The position numbers and the translations under genes were made by a program. DNA of 64,000 bases from Chlorophyllum brunneum (lineage: Eukaryota; Basidiomycota; Agaricomycetes; Agaricales; Agaricaceae). The stretch is from NCBI GenBank assembly GCA_963576785.1, contig OY756145.1, positions 1,426,001 through 1,490,000 of the forward strand. Reading direction: 5' to 3'. The notes below the pieces were generated by a model. The model saw nothing but the letters and a program-made list of their open reading frames with translations. It was not told the origin of the DNA and ran no database searches. Below are positions 23,710 to 35,099 of the stretch, piece by piece (within the stretch, counting starts at the first letter, position 1; the number at the start of each line of letters is the position of its first letter).

Positions 23710-26700
23710 CTGGCCTGGCACTGAAGATCCCGTTGCCCAACTTATATACCCCTCCGGCCCACACTCACTGGACCCCGGGCACCTCCCAATCTCAGATCCC
23801 CTCTCTCGCCACTCCGTTTCACAACCATCCCTGCCCGGCACACCCATCCCTCACCCGCCACCTTTAGCGCACGACCCAGTTCCACTGACATGAAGCACGA
23901 GGCATCAACTTCCGATACCAAGTAGCAAAACGTTGCTATGCATTGGCTGGCAACAATTAGACATTGTCTCCTCTGTATGACTACCCGAGTATCAACCAGT
24001 CCTATTGTCAATTCCCGCTATGTCCTTGTATGGTATCACCCGCTCAGACTAGACACGCCTCATCCAGAAGTCTACTTCATTTGCACTTCAACCGTCCTAT
24101 TATGTGGATTCCAGCACGGCAGCTCCTGTCAAATTACAACACTCGCAACTATCCGTAGAAGCAAAATACTCTTTTGTCCGACGCGTTTCAAATAACAATT
24201 GGTTCACATCCAGGACGAATTTCAGACGGCGCAACAAGACTTATTCTATGGACCGGCATGTCAGCGCTTCAGGTCCTGTCAGTCTCAGTCCCCTCGCATG
24301 TCCATGCCACAAACTCTTTGTCACGCCCATCTCACACCCGAGTTATCTCCAACCTCTCTCAACCCACGCGTAATCACGGACTACCTGAATAACACCTCCA
24401 CTGTGTCTGACGGCCCGTTCAGGCTTCGGCGACACTATTGGTCGTCCATTAGTCGGCGTCACATAATTTTAAATCGATCAGTAGGCAGGTTCATTGACAA
24501 GGCTCCGCCTGGCATAATTTGGTATTAGACAGTGTTCGGTCCTGGAGTTCTGGCTGCTCCGCCAAACACAACGTTCGGGGTCGATGAGTCCGGTGAGGTT
24601 ATAAAAACCGTGACGACCAAAGGCTCCTCACTTTGGTCCACCGATTCCCAAGGGTGCCAGTCTGGGTACCTATCGGAATCGCTGGCTGGCTGATTCGCCC
24701 CTTCTATCGAGCTCCTTGCGTTGCCTAGATTCCACCTTTGAAGGTTCCATGGCACGATCAGATCAAACTCACCACCACCCCGATCTTTGGAACCTCCCCC
24801 CCCCTACCTGTCTGCGGATGTTACTAAGATCAACGAGTGGGACTTGACACGGTAAATGTTCGCCTTGCTTCTGAAGAAGGTAAGATCGGTTCGAGTTCTG
24901 GATCTTCACAGCACTCTTGGATACCAAGGAGGATCCGCGAAGTCATGGCATAGTCATGGAATCCAGGCACTATCTAGCTAGATGTAACAAGGATTCTCTT
25001 CGTTACAGCTGGCTCTAAATCACGTTGTACTTAGGGAGATACATACGCCGCATTAATAATCTCTTCCAGTGAACCAATGAGAAACTCGGTAGTAGTTACG
25101 TATGCATGGGGAATGTCCCCCACAGAGCCTTAGCGTGAAACCACAACTAATTCACTATACATTTTTCGCGAATCCTACGTCGCTCGTTCTAGTGACAGCG
25201 GATCGTCAGTAATTCAACTAACACCCGCTCTTCGCGGAGGTTGGCGGACGAGGCTCAGGTTCGATCTACACCTACCTAACTACTGGTAATTGACGTTACT
25301 TTCATTTCGTTTTCCAGCGTCAGCTTGAGCCCATCACACCTTCGAGAGCCCTCATCACAGCGCCAGCGGAGTATTCGCAAGATCCTCATAGCCGTTCTGA
25401 GCCAAGCTGCTTCCCTTGTCTGTCATTCCGAGTCCGCCTGCCGCCTGATACTGAAATGAATCCCGGACTTTGGAAGACTGCACAACAAAAAAATAAAAAA
25501 TTCATGGGCGCTCGCGCTTTACTCATCGTCCAACACCAAACCATTCATTACCATCCCGCTGATGCGCTCGTGGCGGAGTCTAACCTTTTGCGTCTACTGT
25601 TTACATTCAGGGATTCACTATGAACGTTCGGCTTGACTTGGCGGGTGCGGGGATGCCGATAACCCATCTGTATCAGCATCGTGACCAACGCTTGATATCC
25701 CCGGGCCTCACAATTACAAAGCCAGCGTCTCAAGGTCTCAATCACTATAACCTTTTGATCAATAGACCCTTTTGCTACGACGGCCTGACTTGTTGCTGTC
25801 AAGCAAAGTGGTGCGCCATTGAAATGACATATGAAATGGAGGAAGGCCAAAAGCTCCGCAGCGTTTGGATCGGTGAGTGCTTACCGCCTAGGGGTTCCAC
25901 TGGGTCCTACCTACGCTGACATGGTCGTATCACCACTGTTTATTGTACGTGCATGCTGTAATGCCTCTGGCGTAATTGTTTTTTTTTGCTGTCTCACGCA
26001 TTAAATGCTGTTGCCTTGACCTGGAGAAGTATCACATCCCACGAGTAACCAGAACGACTCGGAAATTTGTGTGCTTCCCATATGCTCGTCCCTTCACTTT
26101 CTAGAACCCTCTTCCTCCAGCAAATACATCCCTGTCGCCATTTCCAATTAGAGCACTTTACTACATCAAGCGTCAAATTTCTGTATTACGGGATGAAATG
26201 TAGTGCATATTTATACTGGTGTGAGTCCCACTTCCTTTATTGGTTGGTTGCCCAAAAATGAGTTGTTCCGGTGACTGGAACATTTTACTTCAACACCCTT
26301 GCCACGGGACTCGTACTTGCCACACTTCATCAATCAGAGGCATTCAGCTGATTCCTCACAAGGGACCTTGAATGTACCGACAAGATTATCTTCCAAGGTG
26401 ACAATGACGTTACGCCTCCAAGGTTTCTTCAGCCAAGCGAAACCACTTCAACAGCTGTCCGTGACAGGGAGCCTGCCATTTATAGTCCTGGGATACGCCA
26501 CAAAACCTCTGAGAAGCTACAGGGTCTGGTATGCCTTTTGACTCGCGTGGACTTGCGTGTGTCTTAATGAGTTCAACGACTGAACCGAGCAATATCCACC
26601 TTACGTCTCGGCTCTGGTCCATTGAGACCTCTCTCTATCTGATCCATGGACGTATCTGGAGAAATCGCACCATCATCTGCGGCTTTATGATCATGGGGAA

Positions 26701-28312
26701 AGTGATGTTTTGAACATCTCTGTCAGTCATGGATTGGTGGGTGGTCCAGTCGGGAGGAAGGCATGGATATGTTACTTCCATCCGCCGATTATTTTTCTGT
26801 GGACGAAGAGTACTTCAACGTCCAGTGCTCTTGAGGTCACGGTTTACCAGATCAACCAAACAATGGGTGCGATTTATTCGGCTCCAGGAGCGTTCCTGTG
26901 GGTCCACCATCACCCCTTTGATGGTGGATTGTGGCCGACCGATGACGATTTGGCCAAGTCTCATGCCCCCTACATACTTACTGGAAGGACTTAGAATGCC
27001 AAAAGTGATTGGGTTGACATATTACGATAAATGTGCGTGAAAACCACCGGGATATAGTCTCGCGGAGTCATGGACCCCAAAATATTAATTTGCAGGTTCG
27101 AGGTGCTCAGGAAAAACCTTGAAGAGGGTGGCATGTCGGTATTTTCTGTCTCCGTTCAGGTTCTTGACCTTTTGGGTTTGTTCCTTAAATTCAATTTTGG
27201 TCATCTGCCCATAGGTTGGATAAGAAAACGAGGGATTGAGGCAACCATTCTGCTATAAGTTGTGCTGTGGGCCGCTCTATACCCTCGCAGGCATCTTGCG
27301 AAGAGATTACCGGTTCTGTCTGAGGGTCATTTGTCACCCCCCTTTGTAGAATTGACTCGCAGACGGAAGATGGAGTTGATTGCCACCTTACTATTCCTCC
27401 CGACGTAACAATGCAAACTTTCTCCACACCCTTTACCGTATAGATCTTCATCCAATCTCCGCAGCACAACATTATATCTTTCTCTACTACATCTATGCCG
27501 TTCGTGGAAATGGCGATACCAGCCGACGTCTGCAGGTGTCATGCATCAAGTTCTAGCCAAATTAATAAATGTGGGCGGTCCCGCCTCAGAAGATTAAACC
27601 ACTTTTTTGGGAAATATGACTGCATCCCTCCAAAAAAGGAACAGCTGACATTCGGAGGCGTCCTTAGGCTAGAAGGGGGGAGAAGATGGGAACGACAGAA
27701 GACACATTTGTGAACTGATAAAATAGTCAAGTGCCTTCCGGGGAAATGATTTCTCAGGTTAACTCTCGGTTATCAAAAAAGTGAAGGGGCTATACTTCAT
27801 TTCGTTCAGGGGTTGTTCGAGTGATTTACCAAGTTGGCAAGTACTTCAAAACTAAGCGGTACAGTGGATGGTTGATGAGGGCACACAAAGCATGGGCGGA
27901 ATTGCGGTGGGCGTTGTAATTCATATTGTTCATATTGATTACTGGCCGCTGTCGATGATTTCTCGTGATAGGCCGTCCGAAACTGGCACTTGGAGGTGGG
28001 AAGGAATATGCTACCGGGTTGTGTAATGCTTCTCGTTGGCATACGTAAAACAAATAATCGCGTGTAGGCAGAAGCTCACTATGGAATGCGGTTCCGTGGG
28101 TCACTGTCGTCTTAGCGAAGGAAAGATCAGGAACGAAGGTGTGTTCATTTGTGAAAGGAAGCCAAGAAGCTGGCAGCAAGAAGCACCCTCTGATGGTTGA
28201 CAACTTGAGCGAGACTACGCTAGTTTGAGTCCTACGGAGAGGTGCTTTAGTGCGCGTTTCAGGAAGAGGTTCTGTACGGATAGGCTAATATCACTACGAT
28301 AGAACGTCTGTC
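23710..28312. other. Largest gene-poor interval (about 4.6 kb)
   Basis: Read on both strands: no frame longer than about 125 codons, no paired splice-joinable coding segments, no recognised TE protein. A few candidate small frames (minus 27826-28203 starting MSTIRGCFLLPASW; plus 25620-25919) lack supporting features. A run of nine C lies at about 24796-24804. The interval may be regulatory, decayed or carry long non-coding RNA; I see no evidence for a particular one. Confidence 0.6.
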
Positions 28313-29343
28313 TCAATCTCCAGTCCATCCAAGTCTTCTCAGATCTTTGCGACAATCTTCAGTTTCCTTCTTGACCCTCGTCCAGTCATCGACAATCTGT
28401 TGAAACCCCCCCTGACCGCCATCGACAACGGCAAGGAGTTCTTCGTATCCGCTGAGCTTCTGGTCCAGATATCTTTCCTCTTCTCGCAATCCTACGCTGT
28501 CGGCTTTAAGCTTACGATACGCAACGCCGATGGCCGAAGCAACAGTACCCTCGTTTCCAAGTTGAGTTTTGGACTTGGTTCCGTACAAAGAACGCATGGC
28601 GCGGGCGCGCAGCAGAGATATTTTGACCAAGCTTGCTTCGATCATGGCCGAGACATGATCACTGTGCGCCGCGGCTAGGCTGTGACGTTGAGGTGGGAGA
28701 CTTTCTGTAGCTTTCTTGAGTGCCTGATGGAGAAGCTCGTGAGTCTGTGGACAGGTTGATGGGGCCGTGGTTAGTTCCTGGTCCGTCTGAAAAGGAGGTA
28801 CAAACAGTTGAGAGATGATCCAGGAGTTGGTCTAGTCGCCCGAGACGTGCGAGGTTTTCATGGTGTCCAGATTGAACATTATTCAACAGGCTTTGGATGT
28901 TGTCCAATAGAAGGATTTCCTTTGCGAGCGAAGAATGTTTGATTTCTGATGTTGCACCATCTAATCGTGCGAGATGAGAGGGACGTTTATAAATTATTAC
29001 AAGGCGGTCCAGGCACACCTTGCAACGGGATATATTGGAGGAGAGAATCCGTCAGAGAGTCGAGATGGGAAGCAATTTGTGGCAAGTGCGACTGGGTCGA
29101 CTGTTGTGAGCACACGGTGGATCGGAGTAAATAGCGGGATGTCATGGACTCTGAAGACCAGGACATCTTGGGGGGGCGGTTGGTGGTGGTCAGTGCTCTG
29201 CCGCGCAAGTTGCTGCCGATCTCTCAGAATCTGATAGTATCTGATATTGGGTACCTCGTCGCCGTTTGCTGTTGGGACCAGAGACTGTTTTTGAGGATGA
29301 GGATGAACGCCGCAACGTGAGAGTGAAGGGTCGCAGTGGACAT
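28313..29343 (-). CDS. Helical coiled-coil protein of unknown function
   Basis: Exons join through a GTACCC..GGCAG intron near 29250, a GTGTGC..GATTAG intron near 29000 and a 61-base intron (GTTTGT..CTAAC..CCACAG) near 28780-28820. The result is about 284 residues. It starts MSTATLHSHVAAFILILK and continues with ASHLDSLTDSLLQYIPLQDG, KEILLLDNIQSLLNNVQSG, ARLGRLDQLLDHLSTTHELL and IGVAYRKLKADSVGLREEER. It ends DDWTRVKKETEDCRKDLRRL GWTGD. Long amphipathic helices predominate. The shape would fit a microtubule or spindle-associated subunit (for example augmin-like), but I do not recognise a specific family, so no symbol is given. It is divergent from the F-box-like gene, with its ATG sharing a CATG with an upstream ATG of that gene. 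Confidence 0.6.
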
Positions 29344-29380
29344 GTTGCACGTCCTCCCCGGTCTGTTTTCCCTCCCCCCA

Positions 29381-30388
29381 ATGGCAGGTCCAGCTCCCCA
29401 GCTCTCCCTCCTCGAGCAGTGCCCTCCAGAAATATGTAAGAAAATATTCACCCTCGCCTGCGACGACGAAGGCCGCACAGGACGGTCTCTCTCCCTCGTG
29501 TCCCGCTACATCCATGATGTTTCTGAGGACGTCAAATACCGCTCGCTTGCAATCTGGAGTTTGCCCCAGATCGTGCGCTGCCATAAAATCCTTCTCACCA
29601 AACCTCCCCGCCTCCGCCGAATCATCCACCTCTTCATATCTGCCCATGAACAGGTTCTTCCAGGTGAGCCGGGGCCGGTGGAGGGGTACCAATGGGCCAT
29701 GCAGACCCACTATGTATGTGCCTCTGTCCCATGTCCATACTTTGTTCTCATCATGATATGCCCACAGGGATATGCCTGTGACGCATTTTTTGGAATCCTC
29801 AACATGGCTGCTCCCACAGTCCGAACCTTCTACTTGTGTTCCTCCATCTCACGTCCCACCGTCCTTCTTTCCGTCCCCATGCCAAACCTTGTCGATTTTA
29901 CTCTGTTCAACGGCTTCCCAGCCCTTCCAGCAATCAGCCCGCCTTCCATCGACTACCCATCTCTCAAGCGCCTCCGTTTCACAGGTTTCACCGATCATTC
30001 CAGAGCCACGTTCCATGAAATTCTCGCCCGCGCACCCAACGTGACCCATTTGTTTTTCCAATCCCAGCGAACGGCGGATGAGCTTCTGGAGCACATTGCA
30101 TCCATTCTGGGGCTAGAGATATTCCAAAACCGTCCCTTTGGCCGCTTCCCAGATGATTTTTTGTCAAATTTTGTCGAAATTCGGGTCGAGTCTCCCAACA
30201 AGAGGAAGGCTTTTCAAGCTATCGCATATGATCGCATGGTGGAGAAAATCATGCGAGCGGAACCCCGAATCAAGGTCATCACTGTCCCGGCCAAAGACAG
30301 AGTCGACTCGGACTATGCACTACAAGACTGGTTTCGGGACTCGACTCGACGGTGGAGCTTCCCCACCCCGCATAAATTTGTTGAATAA
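29381..30388 (+). CDS. F-box-like domain protein
   Basis: Start chosen at the ATG encoding MAGPAPQLSLLEQCPPEICK. An earlier in-frame ATG at 29342 overlaps the divergent gene's start. The N-terminus LEQCPPEICKKIFTLACDD, then RSLSLVSRYIHDVS matches the degenerate F-box common in Agaricomycete F-box families (Leu-Pro...Ile..IF..A..., then L..VSR). The remainder is LRR-like low-similarity sequence with conserved-looking LKRLRFTGFTDHSRATFHEI. A 54-base GT..AG intron at 29714-29767 is in frame without stops, so unspliced RNA would still encode a protein. It likely acts as a substrate-recognition subunit of an SCF ubiquitin ligase, a family-level inference. Stop TAA at 30386-30388. Confidence 0.7.
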   Translation: MAGPAPQLSLLEQCPPEICKKIFTLACDDEGRTGRSLSLVSRYIHDVSEDVKYRSLAIWSLPQIVRCHKILLTKPPRLRRIIHLFISAHEQVLPGEPGPVEGYQWAMQTHYVCASVPCPYFVLIMICPQGYACDAFFGILNMAAPTVRTFYLCSSISRPTVLLSVPMPNLVDFTLFNGFPALPAISPPSIDYPSLKRLRFTGFTDHSRATFHEILARAPNVTHLFFQSQRTADELLEHIASILGLEIFQNRPFGRFPDDFLSNFVEIRVESPNKRKAFQAIAYDRMVEKIMRAEPRIKVITVPAKDRVDSDYALQDWFRDSTRRWSFPTPHKFVE

Positions 30389-30476
30389 AAGTTACATTTC
30401 GCCACGTTCTTTACTATGATTCCAACCGCCCGTGTACATTTCCACTCCTTTTCCTCAAACTCATGTCCATAATCAA

Positions 30477-32422
30477 TTAGCCCTTCGAGCGCTCCGCCAT
30501 TCTTTTCACCAAAGTCTCTGCGCCAACACTCAGGATACCCCCGATACCCCCGCCGATGGCTCGTACAACCTTAAAGGCACCGTCAAAGGTCTCGATCCCT
30601 TTCGACGCCACCTCCCAACCGGCTGCAACCCGAGACTTTTGACCGTCTGCACCCGCTGCCATCATTATTGCGGCTTTGACCGAGTCCAGCTCGTTCACTA
30701 CCTCCAGCCCTGTCGACCTTGCCCACGCGACAGGTTCAAAATCTGTGGTGTATAATTTATGTAGCTTATCCACGGCAGCCATTATTGTGTGGTTAGTAAG
30801 ATATCGATCCCTTGCGTATGGTTGTAAAGTCGTGTATGAACCTACAAAGCCAATAATATTTTTGTGTTAGCGGAATGGAGCCAGTATTGTATTATATGAT
30901 CGGAAGACCACACACCAACATCACTTCCTGAAAGAATTGCATTCTCAATACACTTGGCAAGGCACTCCACATCCCCAACGCCCAAGTTGAGGCCCTGACC
31001 AGCAAGGGGGTGAATTGTATGGGCTGCATCTCCGACTAGAACCGTTCGAGCGCCTGTGCCTTCGCCGAGGTAAGACTCGGTATGGTTGAAACGGAGTGGG
31101 AAAGAAGCAACAGATCCCTCTTGGATAGAAGTGACCAGTGGTGGAACAAGTTCAGAGTCGGCGGGAGGGATCCCAACAGGTGTAAGATCCGACTCCAAAG
31201 CAGAAGAAATAGACAGAGCTGAGTGTTGATCGATGGTATGGCTTTTTTCTCGCCAAAGTACTTCCTCTTGAATTTGTTGAGCAGTCAACGGTGTGCCCGC
31301 AGCCTGGCCTTCCAAGATGCGATTGTAGAGATAGTGGAGGGAGATTTGAGGCAGTCGAAACGCAGCATTAATCATGCATACGAGTACGGATGGGTCACTG
31401 GCCTGCAAAGCCTGCGCGATGTGAGGTCTAGTAGACCAGACGAGGGAAGAAACAGTCGGGGATAATGGGAGGAAAGCAATAGGGCCGGTAGGAAGGAAAC
31501 GTTGGTAGGCAGTGGGGATGGGACCTTCGTACGCTGTCCGTGGGCGATTAACGAGGGTAGCTACTATGCCTTGGGTATCGTAAGACCAGCCAAAGGAAGG
31601 TATCTTGGCATATGCTCGGACTGGTGAATTGAAGCCGTCGGCGCCGATCTGGGAGATGGAATTTTGAGGGTGTATGCAGCGAAGACGGGGGAAGGTAACT
31701 CACTAGCAGCCTAGCCCTCAAACGTCGACCATTATCCAGGTTTACGACTGGCCAAGCACCGGGTCCTTCTGACTCTCGGATGACGGAAGTGACTTTGGTT
31801 CGGTGGATGAGATCGACAGTAGGGGTCTTATCAAGGAGGCGGAGGAGACCCCGCTGGAGATTGAGGTTCTCAGTAAGGCGGGCCATTCCCTCAAATTGCG
31901 ACGTATATCCCATGTCTGCGGCATTGAAACTGATTCTGGCGTCGGAAATGCCGTCCCATACCTCCATCTGCCCGATTGGACATGTTCGTTCGTGTTGAAC
32001 ATGGCTCCACGCTCCTATGGCTGTAAAGCAAAGGGTGATTTGTGAACTTGAATAGTTATATGCTGAAACAGCAAACTTACATCTTAGGAATGTGCAGGAG
32101 GCATTTGTGAGCGAGCTAACGCGGTTCGAGTATTTGTCGAGAGGTAATTGCCAGTTACGGATTTTGTCCAGATCGCCGGCTTCAACCAAGGCGACGCGTA
32201 GGTTCTGCTGCACGAGACTCGAAGAGTCTAAAGGCCGGTCAGCGGCCGAAGACACTAAATTTTTGAAGGCATACTGAGTGCAGTGGCGAGGGCGAGGCCG
32301 ACGGGGCCGCCCCCCACGACGAGGACATCACAGTGTTCATATTCCGGGGCGGTGGAGTGGTTTCTTGCGGGGGAGAGGGAGAGGAGAAGGCGGGGGGGAC
32401 GAGGGAGGGATGGAAGGAGCAT
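30477..32422 (-). CDS. COQ6: Ubiquinone biosynthesis monooxygenase COQ6
   Basis: Minus-strand gene starting ATG 32422 with a mitochondrial-type N-terminus (MLLPSLPRPPRLLLSLSPAR). The FAD Rossmann motif CDVLVVGGGPVGLALATALS follows. Later exons give AIGAWSHVQHERTCPIGQME, LLIGADGFNSPVRAYAKI, and the second FAD motif VLVGDAAHTIHPLAGQGLNL. The C-terminus reads TTDFEPVAWARSTGLEVVNE. At least five GT..AG introns are used, e.g. around 32273-32228 and 31704-31651. Family: class A flavin-dependent monooxygenase of the mitochondrial matrix that hydroxylates the C5 position of the coenzyme Q ring precursor as part of the CoQ synthome. All hallmark motifs are present. It is divergent from SEC6 with an approximately 85-base shared promoter and convergent with the F-box-like gene. 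Confidence 0.92.
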
Positions 32423-32507
32423 AAAGGAGAGGAGGGCACGTGAAGCAGATGGCTGTGGCCCTCACATTCACCGTCGGCTTCCCATCTTCCATGCCCTACA
32501 CACCCCC

Positions 32508-34926
32508 ATGTCGGCGGCTCCCATATCCGCAGCTCAGGCCGTTGGTGAATACCTCCAGTCCCCCGACGACCTCACCAAGATATCTGCCTTCAGGAAGAAG
32601 CTCGAGAAGGAAAAGGCCTCCATTGATGCTCGCCTCAAAAACGGCGTAAGAGAGCAGCTGCAGGCTACTCGAGAGGGCCTGAGAAAGCTCCTCGGAACCC
32701 GTGACAATGTCCAGGTTGTCAAGGACGAAATGCTCGCCGTAGAAAAGGCTTGCGATGACCCCCACATCAAAGTACCAACCTTCGACCAGATCCGCCGGGT
32801 GCGTATTTACACCCTAACCTCATCTATATGTTTTATAAATGGAAATTCAGGTGTCTACGGTGCATCGAAACTTTGAATCCACGGAGGAGATGGTCAACAA
32901 CCTCCTCGACATGGCCGCCCAGTTGGACGACATAGAACGCATGCTTGCATCAGACAGCAAGGACATCCTCGGTCCAGCTCCCAACCTACTCGTTATACAT
33001 CACCAGCTCAATCAACTGGAGAACTTCCGCAACCAGACCATGCACCAAGCCAAACAGGCGAAGCAGAGCTCGCAACAGACTCTGGCAAGGTGGTTTGAAC
33101 GCCTGAATACTGTCATCGCTGCCTTTGACGAATACGTCCTCGAGCTTGCCGCCAATATTCTGAAACTCGTCCGAGCTGGTCGTTCAGATGTTGTGGTCAA
33201 ACTCATCAAGATCGCCGAGGTTGAAGGACGAGAGGACGAAAAGGCACGGTCCCCACCCGTAATCGCTGCACACATCCATACTTACCGTGTCACAGGCAGT
33301 TGCCCTGCGGTTCGTCAAGAAAGCTGCCAAGTTGGATGCCGCACTCAAGTTCAAATCCCTACAAGCCAACGCTCGAGTCCTCAAGCATTATCGCTCTAGA
33401 ATTGTCAAGGCCATCTGCGAATCAGTCCAAGCCAAATTCGAGGAAGCTTACCAACGCAATGAGCAAAACCATGTCGGTTTTCTGAGTGACATTACCTGGA
33501 TGTACCAGGACCTCATTCGCATCGAAAAGGATGTCGTTCCATGCTTCCCTCCCGATTACGACATTTACTCCCATTACATACGGGAGTACCACAAGGCGCT
33601 CAACACCATCGTCAAGCGCCTCGCTACCGCCAAAACCGACGCCAGTCTGCTTCTCACTCTCTTTGACTGGCTGAAGGAGTACAAAGAGAATATGAAGGAT
33701 CTTAACGTACCCACAGAGCTTCTTGAGCCACCCCTCCTAGACGGCAAAGAGCAGAATCTCATCGAAGATTATCTCCAGCTCATCGTCCAGAAGCTTGACG
33801 AATGGTCCAACAACCTCATCAAGTCTGAAGTTGCGGAGTTCACGAAACGTGAAAACCCACCCGAAGTCGATAGTGATGGTCTCTACGAGACACAAGGCGC
33901 TGTCATCCTCTTTCAAATGGTTAACCAGCAGGTTGATCTCGCAGCAGACAGTGGCCAGGGTGGCATCCTCGCGCGTGTTGTTGGGGAAACTAATCGTGTG
34001 ATGCGAAGCCTTCAGGACAAGTGGGTCAAAGTTGTTGAAGCAGAGTTCAAGAAACAGACCGAGAAACCTGATGAAGTCGCTGGTGGCTTGGTCGAATACT
34101 GTATCGCTCTCGCCAACGACCAGATTAAATCTGCAGACTACGCCGAAGCTCTACTTGCCCGTCTCGAACCCCTCGTCCACGAAAAATATCGGGTACCTAT
34201 AAATGAACGGCTCAACGACGCCATTGACGGATATCTCGACGTGGCCAAGAAATGCACCCAGACCCTGATAGACATAATTTTCAATGACCTTAAACCCGCC
34301 ACGAAGTCCTTTTTCCAGCAACCCTGGTATGATGGGACGATGCAGCAAGTACTGGAGACAATGAGAGATTATATGGGAGACTACCAGACATACCTGAACT
34401 CGTCGCTCCTGGAACTTCTCGTGGAAGACCTCCTCGACACCCTTCTCATCACCTATCTCAACTCCCTTGCCAACTCACCCAAACTGAAGATGCCTGCAGC
34501 TGCCGAGCGCGTCCGGGACGACCTTTCCGAAATCCGCGCGTTCTTCATGACTCTCAAGTCCGTAAAGGAGATCGATAACACCTTAGAGGTGTTAGAAATG
34601 ATTCTCGCGTTGCTCGAGGCCAGCAAGGACATTGTGTTCTTGTCGTATTGGTCGTTTGCTAAGGTGCACGGGCCTAATCTCGCGTTTGTGGAGGGTTTGA
34701 TGAAAGCGCGTGGCGACTTTGACCGCACGGCTGTCAGCGACGTAATGGAGAGCATCAAGAGGAAGGTCAAGGATGAGAACATACAGGATCGTAAGTGACC
34801 TTCACCACCATCACTTTTTCCACTCAGCAAATCGCTGACCCCAACCCTTATATCTCAGCATCAGAGCCGACCATTATGAAGAAAGTTGCAGTACAGAACG
34901 CGTTTTCCCGTTTCTTACGGACATAG
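32508..34926 (+). CDS. SEC6: Exocyst complex subunit Sec6
   Basis: Start ATG 32508 (MSAAPISAAQAVGEYLQSPD). The frame continues through introns at about 32799-32850, 33244-33295 and 34790-34858 to TAG at 34924-34926, about 750 residues. N-terminal coiled coil (STEEMVNNLLDMAAQLDDIE, ELAANILKLVRAGR) is followed by KAAKLDAALKFKSLQANARV and HVGFLSDITWMYQDLIRIEK. The C-terminal Sec6 helical bundle includes LANDQIKSADYAEALL and YLNSSLLELLVEDLLDTLLI. This is the Sec6/EXOC3 family, a tethering subunit for secretory vesicles at the plasma membrane that binds Sec9 and the Exo84/Sec8 module. One intron (33244-33295) appears to use a GC donor, keeping the conserved EDEK-AVALRFVKKAAKLD junction. Confidence 0.92.
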
Positions 34927-35099
34927 CCCTGGACCAAGTAAAATTTCGTGACACCCTCCTGTTCGAGACACAGGTTCTGATCCACATTCTTTTGTTGTAT
35001 TTAATTGTACACAAATTTATGCCACCAGGGTTAACTTCGCTTTTTGAACCTGCCTACCATTAGCCATAACGTTCAAAGATAGATTTCATCACTTCCTCG
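34927..35099. other. Short convergent 3' region between SEC6 and QNS1
   Basis: Less than 200 bases, AT-rich in part; no gene. Probably shared 3' UTR and polyadenylation sequence for the convergent pair. Confidence 0.5.

Noticed and set aside
23071..23847. 258-codon minus-strand frame rich in Ser/Pro/Leu
   Set aside because: Its 5' part is the real first exon of the hypothetical gene, but beyond the intron it is a shadow; the real frame carries the acidic cluster and clean C-terminus.
27826..28203. 125-codon minus-strand frame starting MSTIRGCFLLPASW
   Set aside because: No domain, no convincing signal peptide, no splice partner. Kept only as a note in the gene-poor interval.
28720..28830. 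Apparent frameshift in the coiled-coil gene
   Set aside because: First seemed to need a 19-base intron; a 61-base GTTTGT..CTAAC..CCACAG intron resolves it and restores HLSTTHELLHQAL.
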